A stretch of 5,694 nt of DNA, from NCBI GenBank assembly GCA_024763405.1, contig JANTFQ010000165.1, positions 1 to 5,694 of the forward strand. The letters run 5' to 3'. Source of the stretch: Calditrichaceae bacterium. Lineage in GTDB: Bacteria; Calditrichota; Calditrichia; Calditrichales; Calditrichaceae. Position numbers and translations under genes: made by a program. How positions within the stretch are numbered: position 1 is the stretch's first letter; every line of letters starts with the position of its first letter. This document shows, in pieces, positions 1 to 5,295 of this stretch. The notes beneath the pieces are model-generated. The model worked only from the letters and a program-made list of their open reading frames with translations, searched no databases and was not told the origin of the DNA.

Positions 1-325
1 AGAAACACCCCCCTAATCTGAGTCGGCAGACGCATCCGCAGACCGGCGTGACCCTTTTTTAATCACACCGAAGGTCGAATTCACTTTCCGGCGAAGGAGA
101 AATTAGATTATTTGTTTGATAATAACATTTGGCTTGAACTCAGGTTAAACTAATAATTTCGCTTAGTCACAAGAGATTGTTCCTAAAAACCTTGGGGATA
201 AGATTTCTCTCTTTGTTCGAAATGACGTTTCCGTCAACGGCCGGACTCTAACGGCGAATTTCGATTTATCGAGGTGAGGAATTTTTGTTTTAAAGGAAAA
301 TAAAAAAAGGAAAAGCAAAAATTAA
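1..325. other. Non-coding region upstream of the epimerase gene
   Basis: No convincing gene is visible here. All three forward frames stop within the first 62 bases, so no upstream plus-strand gene extends far into the window. The first 60 bases are GC-rich and end in a run of six T; the rest is AT-rich. One short dispersed-repeat-like unit lies at 201-227. The last 55 bases form a purine- and A-rich leader, with GGTGAGGA near 274 and AAAGGAAAA near 306-314. The second of these is the likelier ribosome binding signal for the gene at 326, although its spacing to the ATG is long at about 12-15 bases. I could not identify a promoter with confidence. Confidence 0.6.
201..227. repeat. Short dispersed-repeat-like unit ending in AAATGACG
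   Basis: The unit begins AGATTTCTC and ends TTCGAAATGACG. This is the pattern of small intergenic repeats of the form GATTTCTC...CGAAATGAC that I associate with genomes of the Bacteroidetes/Chlorobi/Calditrichota kind. It shares the AATGAC terminus with the repeat units at 1292-1348 and 1489-1523 in this window. Only one copy of this version is present here, so the repeat status rests on resemblance and not on an alignment of copies. Confidence 0.35.
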
Positions 326-1240
326 ATGAAATCTATCTTAATTACCGGTGGCACGGGACTCATTGGTCGGGCGCTGATTCCGGAATTATTAGAGCAGAAC
401 TATAAAGTTTCCGTTTTGAGTCGGGGATTTGCTACACCGCATCCGGAGGCCACATTATTCCATTGGGACGTAAGCGCGGCTGAAATTGATTTGAAAGCGG
501 TAGAGCAGGCCGACGTCATTGTGCACCTGGCCGGGGCCGGGATTGGCGAAAAACGCTGGACGAAAAAGCGCAAGCAGGAAATCATCAACAGCCGGGTAGC
601 ATCAGCGGAATTACTGTTCCAATCGGTTCGGGAAACCGGTACCAAATTGGATGCCTTTATTTCTTCTTCGGCCGTCGGCTGGTATGGTGGTTTCAGCAGA
701 CCGCAGGTAATGACCGAAGAGATGGAAGCGGCATCTGATTTTATGGGCGAAACCTGCCGTTTTTGGGAAGCGGCCGCTGATAAATTTCAGGAAGCTGGAA
801 TCCGTACGGTAAAAATCCGTACCGGAGTGGTGCTGAGCAGGGAATCGGGGGCCTTGTCTAAAATGGCTCTGCCGGTAAAAATGGGACTGGGCTCTGCACT
901 GGGCAGCGGCAAACAAATCGTTCCCTGGATTCACATCGATGATATCGTGGGCATTTATCTGAACGCCATTGAGGATGCCTCAACGCAGGGGGCATTTAAC
1001 GGAATAGCCCCGGCTGTGGATAGCTTTGACAACTTTATGCGTGCGCTGGCTAGGGTTTTAAATAAACCCTATTTTATGCCGGCTGTTCCGTCTTTTTTGC
1101 TGAAAGCCGCAATGGGGGAAATGGCGGTACTGGTCACGGAGGGCAGCCCAGTGTCTGCGCAAAAAATTATAGATACCGGGTACGCCTTTCAATTTCCTGA
1201 TTTGGATAAGGCATTGGCTGACTTGTATTTAAGAAACTAA
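326..1240 (+). CDS. TIGR01777 family NAD(P)-binding epimerase-like protein (YfcH/SDR39U1 type)
   Basis: This 304-residue cytoplasmic protein belongs to the atypical short-chain dehydrogenase group that includes E. coli YfcH and human SDR39U1. The N-terminal Rossmann fold shows the dinucleotide loop GGTGLIG at residues 8-14. Further family signatures follow: HLAGAGIGEKRW at 67-78, the NSRV helix near 88-91, and SSSAVGWYGG at 113-122, where Y120 takes the position of the usual catalytic tyrosine. PWIHIDD lies at 200-206. Residues from about 246 (KPYFMPAVPSFLLKAAMGEMA) match the DUF1731-type C-terminal domain. The length is full for the family. The start is well fixed: an in-frame TAA sits directly before the ATG, and the next in-frame Met is residue 130. 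The natural substrate of the family is not established, so the reaction is left open. It appears monocistronic, as the downstream gap is filled with repeats. Confidence 0.93.
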   Translation: MKSILITGGTGLIGRALIPELLEQNYKVSVLSRGFATPHPEATLFHWDVSAAEIDLKAVEQADVIVHLAGAGIGEKRWTKKRKQEIINSRVASAELLFQSVRETGTKLDAFISSSAVGWYGGFSRPQVMTEEMEAASDFMGETCRFWEAAADKFQEAGIRTVKIRTGVVLSRESGALSKMALPVKMGLGSALGSGKQIVPWIHIDDIVGIYLNAIEDASTQGAFNGIAPAVDSFDNFMRALARVLNKPYFMPAVPSFLLKAAMGEMAVLVTEGSPVSAQKIIDTGYAFQFPDLDKALADLYLRN

Positions 1241-1291
1241 ATGTTCGATTGCCATTCCCGAAATTTTTAATCGGAAATCTATAAAGAGAGA

Positions 1292-1348
1292 CTGGATTCC
1301 CGCCAAAGGATTGCGGGTTGAAAATCCCGACTTTTCGGGGAATGACAG
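1292..1348 (+). repeat. BIME-like repeat unit A (CTGGATTCCCGC...GGGGAATGACAG)
   Basis: The unit starts CTGGATTCCCGC and ends GGGGAATGACAG. It contains two hairpins: CCCGC (1299-1303) with GCGGG (1313-1317), and CCCGA (1326-1330) with TCGGG (1335-1339) around a 4-base loop. The end signatures are those of the common CTGGATTCCCGC/GCGGGAATGAC intergenic repeat. It begins about 50 bases after the stop of the epimerase gene and is in the same orientation as unit C at 1489-1523. Confidence 0.65.
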
Positions 1349-1378
1349 GTGCGCGGGCTCTGGCCCGAAAGCAGAAGA

Positions 1379-1446
1379 GTCATACCCGTCCGCCGGTGGG
1401 CGGACAGGCGAAGGCAGCCTGCCCGGCTTTTGACGGGGATATCCAG
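1379..1446 (-). repeat. BIME-like repeat unit B, opposite orientation (GTCATACCCG...GGGATATCCAG)
   Basis: The plus strand reads GTCATACCC at one end and GGGGATATCCAG at the other. This is the same repeat type as units A and C but inverted. The outer arms ATACCCGTC (1382-1390) and GACGGGGAT (1432-1440) pair at eight of nine positions. Inside lies a perfect 7-bp stem, GTCCGCC (1388-1394) with GGCGGAC (1399-1405), and an imperfect palindrome GGCAGCCTGCC (1413-1423). The outer and inner stems share bases 1388-1390, so they compete at their junction. Because it lies between two genes, it could act as an RNA hairpin that stops or slows transcription or protects 3' ends, as REP/BIME elements do elsewhere; that role is inferred. 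Confidence 0.65.
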
Positions 1447-1488
1447 AGAAGCGGTCTTTTCAATAAATTTGCACCAGGAATAAATTAT

Positions 1489-1523
1489 TGGATTCCTCCC
1501 GCTATGCGGGATGGGAATGACAG
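1489..1523 (+). repeat. BIME-like repeat unit C overlapping the start of the DUF4846 ORF
   Basis: This is a compact copy reading TGGATTCCTCCCGC, then a TAT loop, then GCGGGATGGGAATGACAG. CCCGC (1498-1502) pairs with GCGGG (1506-1510), and ATTCC (1492-1496) pairs with GGAAT (1514-1518), giving one stem with small internal bulges. Its orientation matches unit A. The ATG at 1511 lies in the right arm of this hairpin, so the first codons of the longest downstream reading frame are repeat-derived. Confidence 0.65.
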
Positions 1524-2374
1524 ATTTGTTGGCGAGTTGGAATTATCAATTGAATTACACTAAAAGCACAATCACACTTTTTTTCACACTTATTCATTTT
1601 TCCTTGTTCGGAATCATTTTCGCCCAGGAGACCATTCAACAGCGTTTTAGTCCGCCTCCCGGTTACACCCGTATTTCAGTTGAGCCGAATCGTTTTGCGG
1701 CCTGGATACAAAATTTGCCTTTAAAGGAACCCGGTAGTCCAGTGCTGGATTTTCGCGGCAGGGAATTTAAAAAATCCAACGATTCCACTGTGGCGGCGGT
1801 TGTGGATAGAAATATCAAAGGACGGCGGCTGGAACAGTGTATGGATATTCTGCTGCGTTTTTATTCGAATTATTTAATTGAGAGAGGGCAGCGGGATTCC
1901 GTTCAGTTTCCCTTGCCGGACGGGCTAATTCTTTCCTGGGAACACTGGCGGGAAGGCTGGCGTCCCTATTTTAAAGGGCTTCATTTCCGGCTGAAAAAAA
2001 GCGCCGTCAGCGACAGTTCTGCTAAAAACTTCCGCCGTTATCTGAACACAATTTTTTCATATTCTGGCAGTCAGACCTTTTTTCATCACTACCCGGACAT
2101 TTCCCCGGATAAATTGCAAATCGGTGATTTTATCGTTCGTAAAGAAAACAAAGGCCACGCGGTTTTAATCATTGATATGGTTAAAAATGCGCAAGGGCAA
2201 AAAATGGTCCTGGTAGGACAGGGCGATACACCGGCTTGTCAATTCTTTATCTTAAAGGGAAAAAATGGTTCGCCCTGGTTCCCGGTTAATACTGAATTAA
2301 ATTATCTTCCGTTACCCATCAAAAAAAGAATGTTTTGGAAGGGTTTACGGCGATTCCCCGTTTATTCCGATTAA
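1511..2374 (+). CDS. Secreted DUF4846 domain-containing protein
   Basis: Residues from about 46 to the C-terminus match the DUF4846 pattern. FSPPPGYTRI is at 46-55, FAAWIQNLPLKEPGSPV at 62-78, AAVVDRNIKGRRLEQCMD at 95-112, SWEHWREGWRP at 142-152, and GDFIVRKENKGHAVLIIDM at 205-223, followed by GQGDTPACQFFIL and PWF near 255-257. The family has no established function, so none is assigned; export to the periplasm or cell surface is inferred. A hydrophobic stretch at residues 20-38 ending FA|QE looks like a Sec signal peptide, with no lipobox cysteine. The start is uncertain. ATG 1511 lies inside a repeat hairpin and gives an untypically long N-region. TTG at 1550 (residue 14) would give a neat short signal peptide, and TTG 1526/1529 or ATG 1517 are also possible; none has a strong ribosome binding site. 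The stop is at 2372-2374. Confidence 0.85.
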   Translation: MGMTDLLASWNYQLNYTKSTITLFFTLIHFSLFGIIFAQETIQQRFSPPPGYTRISVEPNRFAAWIQNLPLKEPGSPVLDFRGREFKKSNDSTVAAVVDRNIKGRRLEQCMDILLRFYSNYLIERGQRDSVQFPLPDGLILSWEHWREGWRPYFKGLHFRLKKSAVSDSSAKNFRRYLNTIFSYSGSQTFFHHYPDISPDKLQIGDFIVRKENKGHAVLIIDMVKNAQGQKMVLVGQGDTPACQFFILKGKNGSPWFPVNTELNYLPLPIKKRMFWKGLRRFPVYSD

Positions 2375-2450
2375 ATCCTGCCTGTTTTTATCTTCCCGCC
2401 CGTCCTGATTTTTTTACATTATTTTTACAGTTTACCCGCCTCTTTTGTCC

Positions 2451-2456
2451 TATACT
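2451..2456 (+). promoter_or_regulatory. Candidate -10 box TATACT for the radical SAM gene (weak)
   Basis: TATACT matches the sigma-70 -10 consensus at five of six positions. The best -35-like hexamers upstream are TTTACA (2424-2429, 21-bp spacer) and TTTACC (2431-2436, 14-bp spacer), and neither is well placed. Removing the inserted element and one target duplication would put this box about 58 bases before the radical SAM ATG, a reasonable distance for a native promoter. With the insertion present, the transcript leader would be roughly 340 bases. Confidence 0.2.
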
Positions 2457-2485
2457 TATTACTGATAAAAGGAAGAAGTGAAAAT

Positions 2486-2493
2486 CAACAATC
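2486..2493. repeat. Left 8-bp target-site duplication (CAACAATC)
   Basis: This octamer abuts the left terminal inverted repeat and matches the right flank at seven of eight positions (T versus G at the seventh base). The single mismatch suggests an insertion old enough to have acquired a substitution. Confidence 0.6.
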
Positions 2494-2560
2494 GGTAGTG
2501 TCAAAAGTTTTATGAAAAAAATGAAAAAATAACTATCTAAAGCAAAGGCTGCAAAGAATA

Positions 2561-2620
2561 CCCCCCTCGTTCCCCCCTTAATAAGGGGGGATGTCCCGAG
2601 TCTTCGGGACAGGGGGGATC
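2561..2620 (+). repeat. C6/G6 three-way-junction repeat nested in the MITE-like element
   Basis: Outer arms CCCCCCT (2561-2567) and AGGGGGG (2611-2617) enclose two perfect hairpins. The first is TCCCCCCTT (2571-2579) with AAGGGGGGA (2583-2591) around a 3-base loop. The second is GTCCCGA (2593-2599) with TCGGGAC (2604-2610) around GTCT. In RNA or cruciform DNA this would fold as a closed three-way junction. The arrangement resembles dispersed intergenic repeats with C6 and TCCCGA arms that I associate with Ignavibacteria- or Calditrichota-type genomes. It is not part of the terminal repeats, so it may be a repeat captured by, or inserted into, the element. Confidence 0.65.
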
Positions 2621-2643
2621 TATTGGAGAAAGAACCCTTAGCT

Positions 2644-2695
2644 CTTGTTGACTTGACCTTGAGCTGTCTCGGGGGCTCCGCTCAAGTCAATCAAG
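2644..2695 (+). repeat. Imperfect inverted repeat with two competing stems, inside the MITE-like element
   Basis: TTGACTTGA (2648-2656) pairs perfectly with TCAAGTCAA (2682-2690), and CTTG (2644-2647) continues the stem with CAAG (2692-2695) after one bulged base. An internal stem, CTTGAGC (2658-2664) with GCTCAAG (2680-2686), uses some of the same right-arm bases, so the long outer stem and the inner stem exclude each other. The loop contains CTCGGGGGCTCC. If transcribed, this would be the element's second folded domain, ending about 108 bases before the radical SAM start codon. Confidence 0.5.
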
Positions 2696-2779
2696 AAGGG
2701 GAGAAGCATATAAAAGCGAATAACTAAAAGATAATTCACAAGTTATTTGGTATTTTTACTAGTAACTTTTGACACTACC

Positions 2780-2787
2780 CAACAAGC
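2780..2787. repeat. Right 8-bp target-site duplication (CAACAAGC)
   Basis: This octamer directly follows the right terminal inverted repeat and is the partner of the copy at 2486-2493. It ends four bases before the ribosome binding region of the radical SAM gene. Confidence 0.6.
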
Positions 2788-2791
2788 ATTC

Positions 2792-2799
2792 GGGAGGGG
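2792..2799 (+). promoter_or_regulatory. Ribosome binding site of the radical SAM gene
   Basis: GGGAGGGG lies three bases before the ATG at 2803, with its GGAGG core about five bases away. It is the strongest Shine-Dalgarno-like sequence in the window and fixes this start. It begins 12 bases outside the right end of the MITE-like element, so the insertion left it intact. Confidence 0.75.
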
Positions 2800-2802
2800 A
2801 AA

Positions 2803-4281
2803 ATGAATATTTTATTAATCTACCCTGAAACACCGTTCACCTTTTGGAGCTTCCGCGGTGCTCTGCGTTTTATTTCTAAAAAATCTTCCGAACCGCCTTT
2901 GGGGCTTTTAACGGTTGCGGCAATGCTGCCCAAAAACTGGGATATAAAATTAATTGATATGAATGTAACTCCGCTCACGGACCAGGATATTCAGCGGGCA
3001 GACTATGTTTTTTTAACCGGGATGAATATCCATAAAAATTCCTTTAAAAAAGTGCTGCGACGCTGCAATGAGCTGGGCACAAAAGTGGTTGCCGGCGGTC
3101 CGATGATTACAACCGATTATCAGGAATTTTTGGGCGTGGACCATTTTATTCTAAACGAAGCCGAGGAAACACTCCCGCTGTTTCTAAATGATTTGAAAGA
3201 GGGCAGTGCGAAACCACTCTATTCCTCGGATACATTTCCGGATATCCGTAAAACACCGGCGCCGCGCTGGGAACTGCTGGATATAAAAAAATATGCCAGT
3301 ATGAGCATCCAGTATTCCCGGGGCTGCCCGTACGACTGTGAGTTTTGCAGCATCGCCTTGCTAAACGGCCGCCGTCCGCGCGTTAAAGGGGCATCGCAAT
3401 TTATAAACGAGCTGGAGTTGCTTTTCAATCAGGGCTGGCGCGGCAGTGTGTTTATTGTGGACGATAATTTTATCGGGCAGAAGAATACATTGAAAAAGGA
3501 ACTTTTACCTGCGCTGATTGAATGGTCCGAACAGCACCAGTTTCCGTTTAGTTTTGCCACCGAAGCGTCTATCAATTTAGCTCAGGATGAACAGTTGCTC
3601 AGGCAAATGGTTTCTGCCGGATTTGATCACACTTTTATCGGAATCGAAACACCGAATAACGAAAGCCTGGCCGAATGCGGTAAAAAGCAAAACTTAAAAC
3701 ACGATTTGCTTTCGTCGGTTAAAAAACTGCATAAAGCCGGACTGCGGGTTTCGGGCGGATTCATTATCGGATTTGATAATGACTCTAATGATATATTTGA
3801 ACAGCAGATTCAGTTCATCCAAAAAAGCGGTATTGTCACAGCGATGGTTGGGCTTCTAAATGCACCGGTGGGCAGCAGTCTTTTCAAACGCCTGAAAAAA
3901 GAAAAACGCCTTTTGCAGGGACCGACCGGTGACAATATGGACGGCTCCATTAATTTTATTCCCAAAATGAATTACCCGGAACTGATGGCCGGCTATAAAA
4001 AAGTGCTGGAAACCATTTATGCGCAAAAAGAATACTACGAGCGGGTGAAGCTCTTTATCCAGGAATATACCCTGCCCCTGAAAAAAGCGGATCAGCTTTC
4101 CCTCGGAAATCTGCGGGCCTTTTTTAAATCTATTTGGATTATGGGTTTCAGGGAATCCGGCAAGCGCTACTATTGGAAGTTGTTCTTTTACAGCCTGTTT
4201 CATTATCCAAAGAAATTTGGCGTGGCCATTACGATGGCAGTGTATGGATTCCATTTCCGGCAGGTTGTACAAATGCTTTAA
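2803..4281 (+). CDS. B12-binding-type radical SAM protein with DUF4070-like C-terminus
   Basis: This 492-residue protein has the full three-part layout of the cobalamin-binding radical SAM class. Residues 1-140 form the Rossmann-like B12-binding domain (MNILLIYPE start, PPLGLLTVAAMLP at 31-43, VVAGGPMITT at 95-104, NEAEETLP at 118-125). The radical SAM domain follows with the [4Fe-4S] motif CPYDCEFC, Cys 175, 179 and 182. VDDNFIG is at 219-225, FIGIET at 278-283 and GGFIIGFD at 318-325. From about 330 the sequence fits the DUF4070 extension seen in HpnP-like and many uncharacterised members. The canonical DxHxxG cobalamin motif is not evident; the region reads IDMNVTPL at 51-58, so base-off B12 ligation by His is not supported. 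A methyl transfer or other radical reaction is expected for the class, but the substrate is unknown. A MITE-like element ends 23 bases upstream. The gene faces the minus-strand pair, with a 21-base gap. Confidence 0.9.
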   Translation: MNILLIYPETPFTFWSFRGALRFISKKSSEPPLGLLTVAAMLPKNWDIKLIDMNVTPLTDQDIQRADYVFLTGMNIHKNSFKKVLRRCNELGTKVVAGGPMITTDYQEFLGVDHFILNEAEETLPLFLNDLKEGSAKPLYSSDTFPDIRKTPAPRWELLDIKKYASMSIQYSRGCPYDCEFCSIALLNGRRPRVKGASQFINELELLFNQGWRGSVFIVDDNFIGQKNTLKKELLPALIEWSEQHQFPFSFATEASINLAQDEQLLRQMVSAGFDHTFIGIETPNNESLAECGKKQNLKHDLLSSVKKLHKAGLRVSGGFIIGFDNDSNDIFEQQIQFIQKSGIVTAMVGLLNAPVGSSLFKRLKKEKRLLQGPTGDNMDGSINFIPKMNYPELMAGYKKVLETIYAQKEYYERVKLFIQEYTLPLKKADQLSLGNLRAFFKSIWIMGFRESGKRYYWKLFFYSLFHYPKKFGVAITMAVYGFHFRQVVQML

Positions 4282-4302
4282 ATCGGATTAAAAAACGGCC
4301 CG

Positions 4303-5295
4303 CTATAGTGCTTTCCAGCTTAATCCGAGCAAGACCTGCATCCCGGACAGGGTATTGCTCTCCCGGGGCAGGTTGTCCTTAAAATAGCCCGCCTTGCCAT
4401 ACACGGCCAATCGTTTAAGTGGTTCGAATTCCAGTTTTAAATAGTACCAGTTTTCATTATCGACGGACGAATAGAGTAATTCTACGGGCAGATCACTTTG
4501 AGGCAGGTTGATGATACGATAATCCAGATAGGCAAACAGGGACAGGCGCGAGGTGAGAAATTTACCAAATACAATCTGGGCCTGGAGTTCGTGACCCGCT
4601 TTTTTACGGAGATCGGATTCGTGGTACAGAAGACGCAGGGTCGAATGGATAAATACTTTTGCCTGGTAATGGAAATTGATTTCAGGTCCTGCCCGCCAGC
4701 CGCTATTAATCCGATCCTGCTGCCGGGTGGAAATACGAAAGCGTTCTAAACAGAACAAAATCTGTAAACGCATTTTTGACCAGCCGTTAAATAGCAAACC
4801 GCCTGCCCCGCGGAAAGAATCTAAATGATTGGCCGGCTGGGTATCTAAATCGCGGTACAGGTAATGGAGACGCCCGAAATAAAAAGCAGAACCCTGCCAG
4901 CGGTAAAATCCGGAGACACCAAATTCCGCCACGGCAAAATAGACGTTATTATTTGCGCTAAGCTGGTAGAAATAATTTTTAGCACGTAAACCGGCCTCCC
5001 AGCCTCCCTGCTTATAATTTCGTCCGGTTTGCAGATTGCCGCTGAATTTCATCGAGGATGTGCTGCCGCTTATTCCGATAATTTCCGGCGTAAGCCGGGC
5101 CTGAAAATTCAGATATTGCTGTCGGAAACGCTGTTTGAATTGAAGCGCCGCACTAAAGCGAATCAGGGGTTCACTGCCTTGTTCTTCAAATTGATGGGTT
5201 CCGGCCTCGGCGGCCAGCTTAAAACCGAAATTCCCGGCGGACAGGTTTTGAACAATCAGAAAGAAGAAAAGAACAAAAACGCATCTTTTGTACAT
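4303..5295 (-). CDS. Probable outer-membrane beta-barrel protein, unrecognised family
   Basis: I do not recognise a named family for this 330-residue protein. Residues 1-20 (MYKRCVFVLF...NLSA) form a classic Sec signal peptide with likely cleavage after A20. The rest has no hydrophobic helix. It is built from alternating polar and aromatic strands separated by short turns, for example VYFAVAEFGVSGFYRW at 118-133, SAFYFGRLHYLYRDL at 136-150, LSLFAYLDYRI at 251-261 and NWYYLKLEFEPL at 282-293. The last strand MQVLLGLSWKAL ends close to the C-terminus. This pattern fits a transmembrane beta-barrel of roughly 14-18 strands, though the strand count is only an estimate from reading. The ATG (5293-5295) overlaps the TAA of the upstream coiled-coil gene by one base (TAATG), implying translational coupling. 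Only a weak GGAT signal precedes it. The stop is TAG at 4303-4305. Confidence 0.75.
   Translation of the reverse strand: MYKRCVFVLFFFLIVQNLSAGNFGFKLAAEAGTHQFEEQGSEPLIRFSAALQFKQRFRQQYLNFQARLTPEIIGISGSTSSMKFSGNLQTGRNYKQGGWEAGLRAKNYFYQLSANNNVYFAVAEFGVSGFYRWQGSAFYFGRLHYLYRDLDTQPANHLDSFRGAGGLLFNGWSKMRLQILFCLERFRISTRQQDRINSGWRAGPEINFHYQAKVFIHSTLRLLYHESDLRKKAGHELQAQIVFGKFLTSRLSLFAYLDYRIINLPQSDLPVELLYSSVDNENWYYLKLEFEPLKRLAVYGKAGYFKDNLPRESNTLSGMQVLLGLSWKAL

Larger units (their letters stand above)
2375..2493. other. AT-rich gap between the DUF4846 gene and the MITE-like element
   Basis: This gap holds pyrimidine-rich DNA with several T runs (2408-2415, 2422-2426) but no GC-rich hairpin before them, so no standard intrinsic terminator can be called for the DUF4846 gene. 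TATACT at 2451-2456 is a possible -10 box. AAGGAAG followed by GTG at 2478 begins a reading frame of only six codons, which ends at TAG 2496-2498 just inside the inserted element. The region probably holds the original upstream control DNA of the radical SAM gene, now separated from it by the insertion. Confidence 0.45.
2494..2779. mobile_element. 286-bp MITE-like non-autonomous element with 16-bp perfect terminal inverted repeats
   Basis: The left end GGTAGTGTCAAAAGTT (2494-2509) and the right end AACTTTTGACACTACC (2764-2779) are exact reverse complements. Similarity continues inward imperfectly: AAATAACT occurs at 2527-2534 and its complement AGTTATTT at 2741-2748, at nearly equal distances from the two ends. 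Flush outside the ends are CAACAATC (2486-2493) and CAACAAGC (2780-2787), which match at seven of eight positions and look like an 8-bp target duplication. No transposase reading frame fits inside, so the element would need a transposase supplied elsewhere. The 8-bp duplication and ends with a GTGTCAA-type motif would suit an IS256/Mutator-like parent, but that family assignment is tentative. The interior carries two other structured repeats. It lies between the DUF4846 and radical SAM genes. Confidence 0.75.

Noticed and set aside
20..62. Possible intrinsic terminator: GTCGG (22-26) pairing with CCGGC (43-47), followed by six T
   Set aside because: The stem is only five pairs including a G-T, the loop is 16 bases, and seven bases separate it from the T run. 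It is too weak to call.
129..157. Promoter-like TTGGCT (129-134) and TAATAAT (151-157) upstream of the epimerase gene
   Set aside because: The spacer is 16 bases but both hexamers match the consensus poorly, and AT-rich DNA of this kind yields such matches by chance.
1256..1281. TTCCCGA...TCGGAA inverted repeat just after the epimerase stop, as a terminator
   Set aside because: The stem has a bulge and only about six pairs, and no T run follows; it may be a decayed repeat fragment.
1318..1563. An 81-codon plus-strand reading frame across the repeat cluster
   Set aside because: It lies almost entirely in hairpin repeats, has low-complexity Arg/Pro/Gly-rich translation, no ribosome binding site, and overlaps the better-supported DUF4846 gene. 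It is a by-product of GC-rich repeats.
2478..2498. Six-codon GTG-started leader ORF running into the MITE-like element
   Set aside because: The purine-rich site before it is only two to three bases away, the peptide is too short to judge, and its stop codon is supplied by the inserted DNA. It is more likely chance than an upstream regulatory ORF.
2769..2797. TTGACA at 2769-2774 in the right end of the MITE-like element as an outward-facing -35 box
   Set aside because: The hexamer is perfect, but 16-18 bases downstream the sequence is the GC-rich ribosome binding region (CGGGAG), with no -10-like hexamer, so a promoter formed at this junction is not supported.
3856..4272. Antisense reading frames within the radical SAM and epimerase genes
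   Set aside because: They lie fully opposite well-conserved coding sequence, match no recognisable family and have no ribosome binding sites.
2803..4281. Assigning the radical SAM gene as hpnP (hopanoid 2-methylase)
   Set aside because: The domain layout is shared with many unrelated substrates, the neighbours have no hopanoid link, and no diagnostic subfamily residues could be verified by reading.
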